Part shown: positions 25,211 to 36,921 of the stretch, in pieces | Position numbering within the stretch: the first letter of the stretch is position 1 | Layout of the letters: every line of letters begins with the position of its first letter | Assembly: GCF_002105155.1 (NCBI RefSeq) | Contig: NW_019029036.1 | Span: 62,001-126,000, forward strand | Direction of reading: 5' to 3' | DNA length: 64,000 bases | Source of the DNA: Lobosporangium transversale | Lineage: Eukaryota > Mortierellomycota > Mortierellomycetes > Mortierellales > Mortierellaceae | The notes under the pieces: generated by a model | Seen by the model: only the letters and a program-made list of their open reading frames with translations | Databases searched by the model: none | What the model was told of the DNA's origin: nothing | Made by a program: the position numbers and the translations under genes

Positions 25211-27553
25211 AATGGACCTGTAAATCGAGCAAATGATGTATGCATGGTTTTTTTTTTATTTATTTATTTATTTTTTTATTGCGCATTTTTTTGAGCTTGC
25301 GCAACAAGGGCTTGAGAATGTAAAAAGGCCAACCACACAAAGCAAGTAATAAGCTTATACCACTGTAGATACAAACGTAAACGCCAACGCCGATCAATGC
25401 CAATGCTAACCACGTAGTTGTTTGTTTTTTATTCGCTCTTGCGCCATCCCTCTCCTAATAAAAACAAATGATAAAAAATGCCGAGGCAACAGTAATAGCA
25501 AAAGTTACGGCGAAGGGGAGAGGGCGGGGGGAGTGGAGGACTGGGGACGAAGGACTAGGGACTATTGTAAAAGTTGTAAAGTATGCTCATTAAATTGCTA
25601 TTATTATTATTATTATTATTACTGATGTTATAAAGTTATTCCGATATTTAAAATAGTGTTAGTCTTAACCAATGATTTCAAGTCCACTGTTTGGACGTGG
25701 GGGAGTGATTATATAATATACAAGTGCATGAACTGTGACAATGACGACGTCAACTATTTTTTATTCACGGAAAAAAAAATACTGGGCCCCAAACCGGCAC
25801 CATGTGACACACGCCCATAGCAATTTCCAAAAAAAGGTCTGTCTTTAATGGTCCGTCCCAAAAACTTCGATTAAGCGGTTTTGCTGACAGCAAAAAAGTT
25901 ATACATTTGCATACAAACAGAAGAAAGGTTTTCCTCCCGCACAGACTGTCATTGGATGTAGCAACTTTACTGAAACAAAAACAATCGACAGAGACTAAGT
26001 GTTGAACATTGCGCGGCGGGGACTTTATAGTTTTGAACCCTTAGACAATTACATAATGTTAAGCAAGCAGACGTCTTAAAACGGAGATGAAGAACGAAGA
26101 TTGTTTGCATTTATGGCAAGCAGAAAGGACTATATAAAAACTTGGGTTTCAGGACGGAAAATGAAAGAGCTACTAGTGTCATTATTTCCCAAAGCTCTAC
26201 TCTGAAATGATCATGGGACAACGCAATGTCGATTCCTGCGTCTTTGGCTGGGCTGACTTGACTGACCTGACTTGACTGGCCTTGAGGATCTTGAATAGAT
26301 TGCTGAATACAGGGGTTCCTTCAAAGACTTTTTATCTAGGTACAGACTTTTGATCTGCGCACGATATGCTATCAGTTGGGTTAACTATCCTTTAGCTCAT
26401 TTGTCCTACCCTACTGTTGGGTTGGCTCTGATAGAGTCCACATGATTCTTTTGACACCGATGATAGCGTAGACCCTCTATGGGCTCTGAGGCCGAGCCCA
26501 GTATTACTTTCATGGCATCGTTATTGAGGCCTTGGATCAAGAAGTCCTGGCACCATCGATGTTCCGGGCCAGCAAGCGTCATGCTGGCTCTTGTTCAAGA
26601 TCTCGGGGCTCTGTGGTGACAATGAGCGCACTACTATCCGCGTTAGCGTGAGTGGTGTCGTTGTTGACATCGTTCCGATGGTCAGATACTATATTGCCCT
26701 TGTCCAATTGGATGTAGTCAATGTCGCCTTGGAGAGTTTTCTCTTTAGAGAGTCCAGGATTTTAGAATCAAGTTCCGTGGCGAACATTTGTATAGTCGGC
26801 CCCAGATTGTTCTACAGTTGCGGGAATGCGTTTTGTGCTGGGAGCGAACGGGGCGTATTTGCATGACATGTATTTTGCAAGTTGAGTGTTCTTGTGGGAG
26901 ACAAATCGATCGATTCCGTGCGGCTCCTATGCACTTGGGATTGAGACACTCACTCAAATTAGTTGTTTAATTGGCGGTTGGGTGAACCCGTTATTGAGTT
27001 CCGATGGTATAAAAGACGCTCATATTGCCTCCGTAAGTTTCCATCAGTTGTGATGACTTTTGTGCCTGGCAGATAATGAGCGTAGAACCAAGTGCTCCTA
27101 TTCGAACTGAAACTTTGTCAATTGATACTTATTTTTTTAATCTGGAACATCATAATTGACAAAGCTTCAGTTCAAATAGAAGCACTGCGTAGAACATCCT
27201 TTCCTCAGATCACTAAAACGTGTTTTGGCACGTGATAAAATCTAGCAGATTGCCTATTCCAAGAGTGCCTGAGGAGTCAAAAAACAAAAAGAATGTTAGA
27301 TTGAAGGGTCTTCTCTCTTTTTTTTTTTTTTGCCCATTCCTTCATTGCATCCTCATCGCACTGTAACATATTCATCTGTCCATCCATTCATTTATTCATT
27401 CGTTCGTTCGTTCATTCATTCTGTCCTTCTCTTTTTTACCTTGCATAGATATCTTCTTGTCCTTATCCTCAATACTTCCTTCCCTCTTTTAGCTTTCTTA
27501 TTTATACCCCTTTCCCTTATAAGTTTTCCCTCCTTAAAAAAGAGCCTTTTTAA
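24784..27553. other. Intergenic region upstream of ceramidase and PP4 genes
   Basis: About 2.8 kb between two divergent genes. It holds an A34 run near 25174-25207, a (TTA)n run near 25599-25620, a possibly decayed coding stretch at about 26550-26970 with no family match, a 98-bp hairpin element at 27089-27186 (separate entry), and a CT-rich leader with (ATTC/GTTC) repeats at 27330-27430 in front of the PP4 start. Confidence 0.5.
27080..27195. mobile_element. MITE-like hairpin flanked by 9-bp direct repeat
   Basis: Near-perfect inverted arms of about 35 bases (27091-27125 and 27152-27186; about 4 mismatches, ends AGTGCTCCTATT and AATAGAAGCACT) enclose a short AT loop. The 98-bp element (27089-27186) is flanked by the direct repeat GCGTAGAAC at 27080-27088 and 27187-27195. 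A 9-bp duplication is the usual target-site length of Mutator-like elements, and a decayed MULE transposase lies at 62-64 kb. It is non-coding. Only one copy is seen in this window, so family status is inferred. Confidence 0.65.
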
Positions 27554-27968
27554 ATGGGATCCGATTTAGATCGTCAAATCCAGACACTGCTTCAATGCAA
27601 AATCATCACAGAAGCTGAAGTCAAGGAGTTATGCTTAAAAGCCAGGGAGATCCTTGTTGAAGAGAGTAATGTTCAACGCGTGGATGCACCGGTGACTGTA
27701 CGTTCTAGAATGAACAAAAAAAAAAAAAAAGAAAAACAAAAGCATAGCAAATTAGAGAACAATGACAATGATAGCAGTAACAGCAATAGCCATAACGAGA
27801 CATGGAGCTTTACTGCGCAATAATTCTCGCTGCTTGGACCTCAATGAAGAATGAACAATGAATGATGACATGAAAGCATCACAAAGCTTCAAAGAAGAAC
27901 TGAGCATCGCAGCGTAAAATTGATCGGGATGAAGGATGAACCACCATTGACACTCATAAATTCAACCC

Positions 27969-28001
<33 letters not shown>

Positions 28002-28124
28002 TTTGCTCTATTAGGTTTGCGGTGACATCCACGGTCAGTTTTGGGATCTCAAGAAACTCTTTGAAGTTGGTGGTGAATGCCCAAAAACTAACTATCTTTT
28101 CATGGGTATGTAGAAAACTTGTTC

Positions 28125-28166
<42 letters not shown>

Positions 28167-28375
28167 ACTAGCATTGAAACACTCATAAACACTTTTTGTT
28201 TCCTCTGGCCTTTCATACACTCAACAGGCGATTTTGTTGACAGAGGACATCACAGTGTAGAGACATTTTTACTTCTGTTGGCTCTCAAGGTAAAAAACCA
28301 TAAAGAATAGCATACAATTTCTTACATGAGGACCGTTACAAGTCCAGTTTGATTACGTTGTCGTGTGATATATAT

Positions 28376-28411
<36 letters not shown>

Positions 28412-29448
28412 TTGGCAGCTGTATCTCCGAGCTTGCGAATCGAATCACGATCTGCGTTGAATATTGGTCGGCGATTTCTCATAACTGACGACATTTCTTT
28501 TTCTTTTTTTTTTGCCTTTTTTATCAACACACTATCCTTTTTCCTCCTCCTCATCTAAATATAAAGGTCAGATATCCAGATCGGATTACGCTTATTCGGG
28601 GCAATCATGAATCACGACAGATCACTAAAGTCTATGGATTTTACGACGAGTGTTTTACAAAATTCGGATCCGCCAACGTCTGGAGATATTGCTGTGAAAT
28701 TTTTGACTACCTGAGCTTGTCTGCTATCATTGATGATCGTATCTTTTGTGTACATGGAGGTCTTTCACCGTCTATCAACACCATTGATCAGGTATAGCGC
28801 ATATTATTACTATTATTGCTACTGCTATCTTGTGAACCAATCAGAATCAGGAATAGGAAGATCATTGTAGTGAGGAGTGAGTGTTTCTTTGATGAGACTA
28901 TTTGCTGAACTTTTTTTTTTTTTTTTTTCCTCGGATGATATGATTGTAGATCCGGACGATTGATAGAATGCAAGAAGTTCCTCATAATGGTGCAATGTGC
29001 GACTTGCTTTGGTCAGACCCTGATCCAGACTCTTGTACAGGATGGGGACTTAGTCCCCGTGGTGCAGGATTTTTGTTTGGCGAAAGCGTAGCTAAACCTG
29101 TAAGGATTTCATCACAGCTTTGTAAACAGGAAGCGTTTGTTTTCTTTGATTATCATGTTCGTTTGGGTTGCAATGGTACGCTGACAATGTTATTCTATGG
29201 TATACATATTGTATTGTTTTCTGTAGTTCTTACATAACAACGGATTAGAACTTATTGCTCGCGCACATCAGCTGGTCATGGAGGGCTACAAATTGATGTT
29301 TGATGACACAGTAGTCACTGTGTGGTCTGCACCCAACTATTGTTATAGGTAAAAAAAGAACACAATGTTCAAACATACTCTTACATCTTCCACAAGGTTT
29401 TTTTTTTTAAATTGTTAACTAATACATATCGCGTTGTTGGTGGTCTCT

Positions 29449-29495
<47 letters not shown>

Positions 29496-29638
29496 CTAGA
29501 TGTGGCAATGTAGCGGCTATATTGGAGATAGATTCTAGTCTCAACAAGAGTTATACGATCTTCAGAGATTCTGAACGTAATTCAATGGCTTCACGAGCAA
29601 CTCCTCAAAGAGAAGGACCACCAGATTACTTTTTGTGA
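27554..29638 (+). CDS. PPH3: PP4 (PPH3-type) protein phosphatase catalytic subunit (7 exons)
   Basis: Serine/threonine phosphatase catalytic subunit, metal-dependent, of the PP2A/PP4/PP6 branch. PP4 acts in DNA-damage recovery and other nuclear and cytoplasmic signalling with regulatory subunits. Exons: 27554-27697, 28015-28105, 28228-28289, 28567-28791, 28950-29099, 29227-29348 and 29500-29638. They give 311 codons with stop (310 aa; PP4C is about 307). The N-terminus (SDLDRQI...[26 protein letters not shown]) is PP4-like rather than PP2A-like. Metal-site motifs: GDIHGQ at about 51-56, GDFVDRG at 79-85 and RGNHE at 110-114. The C-terminus DYFL keeps the carboxyl-methylated leucine motif. Introns hold very long homopolymers (A37-type run at 28124-28165; T21-A27 at 29448-29495). 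Confidence 0.95.
28124..28165. repeat. Long A homopolymer inside PP4 intron 2
   Basis: A run of roughly 40 A lies within the 122-bp second intron of the phosphatase gene, so a third of the intron is homopolymer. Confidence 0.85.
29448..29495. repeat. T21-A27 bipartite tract inside PP4 intron 6
   Basis: Twenty-one T are followed directly by twenty-seven A, ending four bases before the acceptor AG of the last exon. Confidence 0.9.
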
Positions 29639-30499
29639 ATACAAGGAAAAAGAAAAAAAAAAAAAAAAAAGCATACTCAAAACACAAACAAAATGCAACA
29701 AACATATATATAAATATATATATACAGGAAACTAAACAGAAAAGAAAAAAAAAGAGCATACCATGTATTTCTGTTAGCTGTAATATTCAAAATAAACCAA
29801 GAGGCTCATAATAAACCTTCATTAGAATTTTCAACGAGAATCACTCGACTTTTTATAAGAAATCAGAGGAGCGAAAGCAAGAACAAGGATTTACTGAGGC
29901 AACTTCTAATCTATACCCCTACCAAACAGAGAGACTGAGAAGGACACCAGATCTGCTCAGCCAGTCGAATCAAGAACGATATTAATCTGTCGCTGTCATG
30001 GGGGAAAAAAAAAAAACCATCTTTCCCAATGGCGATTTCTTCCAAATATTCAGTCATTCTCTGGCGAACAGTCAATCTCAAAAGGGACCGCAATGATAAT
30101 GTAAATTTTAATCTCACCGTGGACAAGACGGGGTTCAAGGACGAGACAGCGATTTTTTCCGAACTAGATGAGCTGACTAGGCCCTAAAACATTCATTCTT
30201 GTCAAGACGCCACAGCAAGGTGTGTATTTCTTGCCTCATGTTATAATTTGTTTCATCTGCAGACAACGCATGTGGCAGTGTTCGGATGTATACAGTTCCA
30301 TAGAGATATAGTAAGTAGATGGGTTGCGCGCTTCTGACAAATATTGCGAATACAATATACAATATGCCTAGCAGCATTACGTTTTTAAAAAAAAGTATTG
30401 ACGTTTTTTTTGTGCAAAGAATTGTTTATCGATTCGTTACACACACTCTTTTTATTTTGCGAATGAGTTTACTGAGCTAGACAACTGTTCAGATGTTTT
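29639..30499. other. Intergenic region between PP4 and the CRN gene
   Basis: It includes an A20-type run at about 29651-29670. A minus-strand 75-codon frame (29911-30138) is of fairly ordinary composition but unassigned. No other signal is seen. Confidence 0.4.
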
Positions 30500-33400
30500 T
30501 CATATTTTCATAACTTTCAAAGGGCTGCCTTGGTTTTCAGCATCTTCATCTTCCAACTTGCGTTTGATTGTATCCAGAAAATCAACATGCTCCGCTGGAA
30601 AAATCTTGCGAATATTTTTCTGATCGATCCTGATCAACACTTGTTTTAGGTCCTGGTCCGTTTCAGGCATTTTAGATTTGCGCAACCTTGCAAGCATATT
30701 CTCCCTATCCTCAACCTCCTTAGGACAAAGCCCCTGTACGCGACTCACGCTGTCTAATAGTTTGGCAGGATACGCAACTACTATACTAACAAAAGTATTA
30801 CAAGGGCAGTAATTCTTGAGTTCCCCAACATGCGTCTTGATACTCTTTTCCGATACTGTATCCACGGCCTTATTAGCTTCAAAAGTCGTAAGAGCATGTC
30901 GAAGCTTGAGCTGCACAAACACAGGGAAGATTTTTTCCTGGATTCGAATGTAAAAGACTATATCCGGCCCTGAAGGCATATTTGACGGGAAGTAAAACGG
31001 GGGAACAGTCATATCTTCGTGTCTTGAGTTGTTGTTAACATGGGCAGACATGAAATCCTTCATTGAAATATGCTCATGCGTGATCCCCTGGTTGCCGTTA
31101 TCGCGCAAACCAACTATTTCTGCATCTCCATCGAGCTCTTCGCACATAGAACGGATCGTTGGGCTGTGATCCCAGTTACAAAGATTCTTATTCTCTGATC
31201 CTGATTGAAATACATCCATGAAAACTCCAATCATCATCGGCTCCCACCCACGTCCTTGGGCTTGAGGACTGTCTGTTTGTTCCATCCATGCTTTTAAACT
31301 ATTTACAAATTCAGGGTCCTGCGCCTTGAAATAGTTTTCTACTGCGGCCAGCACAAATGGTTCGTCTACCACAGTAGTTGTTTTCTTCCCGACAATACTG
31401 AACCTACCTAGAGCGTGTTCCACTAACAAAGGCTCTGCCCTTGGAAGTACTATACTCGTATCTCCATACATATAGCGCTGAAAGAGTAGTAGCTTTAAAA
31501 TTTCATGAGCTGAGCATCGGATTCTTAAAATCCTTGGCTAGCTTAATATTTTGAGTAAATTTTCTCTCCAACCGAATAAGTTCATAGCAGAGGTTGGCTT
31601 TCTCTCTACATAAATCGTATGAGACAAGATCCTTTTCTACAAGATCGACTGCTCGCTTCCATCCATCTTTCGTGTTGAATTCGATGGTCCTCTCAATCGC
31701 TTTGGTGATTGGACGAAAACGGCCAACAAGTTTTTTCACCATCAACTCAACAGCCTGTGGTGGTAGGAGTTCATCTAGGCGAGTTTTCGCGGCTTCGTCC
31801 TTAAGTAGGCCCTTAAGATTGGTGATATAAGTACTGACTGACTCATAACCAACCCATCCAGGGAACTCCATGCACTCAAACTTCAGATATTCCATGAATG
31901 ATTCGAGCAATTCTGAAATGATTATATTCCTGTATCCCTCCTGAATAGATCCACTCTTCTCTACCCATGTAAGAGTGTAAATACAGAGTCTTGTCCCAGT
32001 AGTGACGGCCGTGAGTTCCTCCTTACCTGCGATGCTTCGAATTCCAAGCAAAATAGGATAAAGCAACGGCCGAGCAGACATTTCCGCTGCCAACCCAAAT
32101 TTGTTAAGGCAAGCTTCACCAAGGACCTGCGCCTCATCGTATACTACTAAAAACCTTGTGGATCCTGAAGCACCCGAAAAAAGACCAAGAAGTCTCTGGG
32201 TCTCATCAAATTCAAATGTTACTATGTTGTATAAGGTTGTTCCTGTTTTCCACTCTAGTTCGTAAAATGCTCGAAAAAGTGTATCAAATACATCCAAGTC
32301 GAATATGTAAGGACAAGCTTGGAGTATAGTCCATCTTGCACATGTAAACGTACTCTTACTATCCGGAACTTGCAAGCAGTATTGGAGGATCTTTAGTCGT
32401 GCAAGCAATAGTATGAACGTTAATGCCCTAGCTGTAAGGTTGTTGGCGCTTCGATCTTCCGTAAGTTGATTCGGAATCTCGTTAAGTAGAAAAGTCATGT
32501 CACCCGACCCCAAGTCATTTCCAGAAGCGTTGAAGTAAAATCCCCATTGACAAGATAATAGCTCAAGCACGCCACGGGTCTTGCCGCATCCACTCACTCC
32601 GAAAATGGGGACGATTCCTGAAGTATTATTCTTAATCAGATCTTTAATTCCCTTTAAAATAGGTCGCTCCGCCAATATGTTGACCTGAGAGAGATCTGGT
32701 AAATCCAGAAATAGTAGGTTCGGCCGATTGTTGGCAGGCCTATTCTCGCCTCGAAGCCAAACCCTCGGTAACCCAGCGGTATTACCAGTCGTACGAGGCA
32801 ATTCAAAGTCGGAATGACCTTTCACAAACTTGGTAAGATTGATGGCTGCTTCCGATTTAGGCGCTAGGAAAGTATTTACAATCCTTTTGATATTCTCGAC
32901 TATGTTTCAAGTTTCCAAATAAGACAAGATTATTAGACATCAAGTCGTATGTTGAATAACAACAATAGCTGCTCGATCGACACTCACCAGTTATCGGCCC
33001 TGAAATGCACCATCAAAGAAGTACAGGAAAATTGATTTGCAAAAAAAAAAGAAATAGCAGATTAAAACAAACTCACGAGCAAGAGAATAAAAGTAAAAGT
33101 CAAAGATGATATACCTGATTCATAAATAAACAAGTCAAGCCAGATAATAACAAGAACAAAAATAAAAAGTAGAATTAGAATAAGTTGTCAAGACCTCTTG
33201 GTATGTACACAATGAATATCATTTTAAAAGCCTAATCCATTCAATCTGTCAGCGGAGCCGTACCTGATGCAGCAGCGGAAGAGCCAGTATCACAATAAAG
33301 GAAAAAGCTGATATACATATGAGTGGGAAAGAAGAGTAGTGTTTATAAAAAGTTGAAAAGAGGCATTGATGAGATCAGTTGAAATAATACGAAAGTGGAT

Positions 33401-33995
33401 TGTTGTGCTGCGCAGTTGTAATTGCCACCAATTTTAGTGCAGGAAATGTTTTGATGGCGCGCAACTGCGGATAACTTGTGACAATCCAAGGTGGAGGAAG
33501 GATGGCTTTGGGGGTATTACATAACCATGGTGAGACAGAAAATAAGCTCCATCGGCTGAAAATATCAACAATCAGTCCATCAAGAGCCAAATACATACCT
33601 TTCTGTGGTGGCTTGACAAGAACATGGATAGTTTCCTTTGGAAGTTCAGAGTTGAATATGTCCCCAAGCTCCCTTGATGCGACTGTAAGAGCCTCTTTTG
33701 ACTCGATTTCTGACTCGACGACGGTCTTGCCTTCGTCAGGGATGGAAACTTTATAGAGGGTGAGGTCCTTGGGCTTAACGCTTGGATCCACAGTAATATT
33801 GGGATAGATTGCTTGCTTGAGTTCACCTACTGAACTATTGGAAAGAATCTTTACAGGAAAAGATGTTGCTTCTCCATCAACAATACAAAAAATCTTTAGC
33901 TCAGCTGGCTCGGGGCTTTTAGGCTCATTGGTGCTTGAAGACACTTCATTCGCTCCTTCTTTCTTTTCATACGATTCAGTTGGAGGTGATGGCAT
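30500..33995 (-). pseudogene. Crinkler (CRN)-type effector gene, Ubl header + P-loop NTPase + REase-like, frame-broken
   Basis: CRN proteins are intracellular effector-type proteins of oomycetes and some fungi (chytrids, Rhizophagus, Mortierella relatives), proposed to derive from a transposon-linked NTPase-nuclease module. Exon 1 (33995-33599, 132 codons) is the ubiquitin-like header (IFCIVDGEATSFPV, then ELPKETIHVLVKPP). A donor at 33598 and an acceptor at 32900 keep phase into the second part (32899-31503), which carries Walker A GVSGCGKT and Walker B FLVVYDEAQ (residues 76-83 and 225-233 counted from 32825). That frame ends at TGA 31505-31503. Coding continues without interruption in the +1 frame from 31504 to 30500 and encodes a PD-(D/E)xK-like nuclease region (PD at 169-170 and QLK at 187-189 counted from 31471). 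No signal peptide is seen. Loss of function, programmed shift or assembly error are all possible. Header intron (699 bp) is inferred. Confidence 0.8.
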
Positions 33996-34453
33996 TGTGA
34001 TGTCAAACTGTTTAAAACAAAGATAGACAGAAGACAGAAAATAGGAGAAGTTTGGAATGGGACAAAGTGTTAAAGGATGTAATTAGGTAAAAAAAAAAAA
34101 AAAGGTTTGTCGCCAGCCTGTGTGGCTTTTGTGCATTGCACTAACGCTCGTCACTCGAAGTTCATGTGCACATGCACATGCTGAAAGGCAAATGTGGCTT
34201 GTTCTTACAGACACTTCTCTAAGTCAAACACACCGCTAGGAAAGGCTCTTTTTTTCTAAGTCATTTACAGGGGATAGCTTTTTTTTTTTTTTTTTTTTGT
34301 TCAAGCAAAGTCCTACAGGTCACAGGAAAATAGCCTATGTGTGAAGCATGCTACTGTTTTTCTTGCTCTCATTTCACAATCTCATTTATTCACCCGATTA
34401 CCACTACCTCCTTAAAAAATAAATATACAATATAAATATATATATATACTCAA
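33996..34453. other. Spacer between CRN (minus) and DUF6589 remnant (plus)
   Basis: A divergent upstream region with an A14-type run at about 34089 and a T18-type run at 34280-34298. No gene is seen. Confidence 0.5.
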
Positions 34454-36921
34454 TTGACGCGAGTCTTTGATGAAATGAAAAGACAAAGACTATCGCTCAA
34501 GACCTTTTTGCAAGCGTGTTTCTCATCGGAAGATAATGTTGTCAAAACGAGAGTTCGTTACTATAACGACAGTGAAGGACCTGCTGAAACTATCTCTCTC
34601 TGGGGTCAGATGACAGATTCCCAACACCAAGAGAGAAGTTCGTGCCGCCACCAATTTTGTCCTCAGCTATGTCAAAGACGAGCTGCAACAGGCATCCCAG
34701 TTTAAAGCCTTGCGATTCCCGGCTAGCGATATCACACTGGAGAAGATTGAAAAGTTTGAGCTCGAGTCTATTGACAGGATTTTCAAGGCCAAAGCTCCTG
34801 TTCTTTGCGCATTCTTGTCAGGTATTGCGCATGCAAATGAAACATGTTCGAGGGACCCATCGAAAGTCGTGCCTGTAGTTGTCAGAATCTTTGCGTTTCT
34901 CCGCAATCGCAACTGTAATTACTTTCAAATGATGCTTGGGCTATTCTGTTCCATCAGGGCGCGTCACGGAAGCTCATCACGCTATTATCGAAGGCGGGGA
35001 TGTCGATCTCTCATCAATCGATCCTCAAGGCTATGGGTTCATTGTCCGAAGACACTCTCAAAAGCGTCCAAGGTAAAGTCAAGGTCGAATCCTTTCACGT
35101 TGTCTATGACAACATCAATATGGCCTGTCGTAAGCATGATCAACGGCTCGACAACCGCGACTTATTTGAGAGTGGAACCGCAGCAACGGTTATTATCTCA
35201 AAGGAGACTGCAGAAGAAGAACGAGATACCAATCCTGCTCGGCTTCTTTGCGTTGAGGATCTATAACCGTTTGATGCAAATAGGGATGTTCTGGAGACTG
35301 TGATGAAAGGTACACCTAAATTTGCTCTGATTGGTTCAATGGGGAAAGGGTCCTGATTTCCGGTGATCAGCTTACGGTGAGCAGAATCCATTCACTGCAG
35401 AAGCAACGGTGCGATGACATTTCGTCCTACGAGAGATTTGATTGGGCGATTCCTGTGATAGAGCTTTTTCATCTGCAGATGATGCTTGCTACAACGATTT
35501 TACGTACCCACTATGGTGACATAGGAGTGCCAGGATCACTAGCTTTCTATGCATCAATGCTAGGGAGGAATCGTGTCACCCTTGATGGGCCTGATTTCTA
35601 CGCAACAAATGAACTTCTTCAACATACGTTTGATGCCATGGTAATCCGCGCGTGGGGGCTTGACCTAGGATGCGATTGTTGTATATTTCAATATACAAGA
35701 TAATAACGGCCCAGCTATAAGATTAAGAAAAATACTAAAAACACACTAGGAACATACTAGGGGAATTCCTAAAATTAATACGCTAAGAAAAATATAATAA
35801 TAATAACGCGTCACTAGAGACGCGACAAAACACCGACATGGTTCCTGAATAATCCCATGTCGCTTCTAGATAGATATGTAGTTACTTGGTACGAGTCTCT
35901 CTACCAGAAAATGAATAAATACCCCATGGATGTGGTGTGTGGACCCACATCTTATTCTCACTTATCTTAGCTTCTGATAACTACTGTCTAAATATTTTTC
36001 AGCGATGACCTAGAAGCAGGCGTACAGGGCATGCTCGACTATATTCTGCAAGAAAAACTCGAGCAGCGTATAGACATTGTTCTGGACAAGCTTATGGAGC
36101 TAAGCGAACTGGAGCAGCTCAATGGGACCGTATCTATGAACGCTGCTCTATTCATAAGGGATATGCTTATATATATAGAGCTATCATCTGCTATCAAGGC
36201 TGGAGACACTGGGCGCATACATGAGATGTTAGTATGGGTCACTATTTTTTGTCAGGTTGGGGGTACAAAGAACTATGCGTATGAGCTTTTGCGATTACAG
36301 CGCGGTCTCAAATACACCTGGACCGATCAGACAGTAAAAGCTGTCATGTCCTCATGGTTGGTAAATACTACAGGCCAAGAAAACCGCTGGATACCTACTG
36401 ATCTTTATCAAGAGCATAATAACCTGCTCATCAAAAAGATGCACCAGGCAAGAGCAAGGGCTGCAAATTGGGACGTGCTAGATGGGTCGCTGTCGGTCAA
36501 CATCCACTCTCTCGGACAAGTTGGAGAGCAGATGGGAAATGCGTTTGATGTTTCTTACGCAGGCACCAAACATGCCGTAAAACCTCCAAGCGGTGATATC
36601 AATGAAATCCTCGCAACCCTCAAGGAGTTCGATAATCTGAGCCTCTATGATAAAGAAAATCCTTCAAAATCTCACTCGCAAACCGCTAACGCAAGCCCTG
36701 TGGAAAATCTCTTCACAAGAGGCCTTATCAAGCTGAAAGAAACAAAGCACCTTCAAACATTTACTGCTTCAGTCAGACGTCCACATGAGGCAGCAAATGG
36801 AAATATAGCTATAGGCGACGCGATGGAAGCTGATGAGGGTGATACGGATGAGAAGGATGATGAGGACGACGATATGGAATACGGCGATATGGAAAAGTGT
36901 TATCAAACAATGAATCAATAG
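34454..36921 (+). pseudogene. DUF6589-type gene, decayed and split by a solo LTR
   Basis: The coding remnants in order match the fungal DUF6589 pattern, a family often found in repeated, transposon-like copies. At about 34716-34900 is KALRFPASDITLEKIE; at 35095-35265, VVYDNINMACRKHDQRLDNR; at 35357-35400, SGDQLTVSRIHSLQKQR; at 35480-35640, LFHLQMMLATTIL and GVPGSLAFYASMLGR; and at 36007-36560, a long helical part with RDMLIYIELSSAIKAGDTGRI, WLVNTTGQENRWIPTDLYQEHNN. The frame changes near 34620, near 34947 and after a TAA at about 35264-35266, so it cannot encode one protein. A 325-bp solo LTR (35677-36001) interrupts it; removing the LTR and one target copy restores the frame across that point. 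The C-terminus is acidic (Asp/Glu run) and ends at 36921. The start is not certain; no ATG clearly decides it. Confidence 0.75.
35672..36006. mobile_element. Solo LTR with 5-bp target duplication GCGAT
   Basis: A non-coding insert of 325 bp (35677-36001) begins TGTTGTATATTTC and ends ATATTTTTCA, the TG...CA ends of retrotransposon LTRs. It is flanked by GCGAT at 35672-35676 and 36002-36006. The flanking DUF6589 reading frame (GLDLGCD | DLEAGVQG) is continuous once the insert and one GCGAT are taken away. There is no internal retrotransposon domain, so this is a solo LTR left by LTR-LTR recombination. The TGTTG start suggests Ty1/copia, but that is not certain. Confidence 0.85.

Noticed and set aside
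35677..36001. The 325-bp insert in the DUF6589 gene as a spliceosomal intron
   Set aside because: Its ends are TG...CA, not GT...AG, and it is flanked by a 5-bp direct repeat; a TTTTTCAG next to the right end is coincidental, as the best frame is obtained by removing TG...CA plus one GCGAT.
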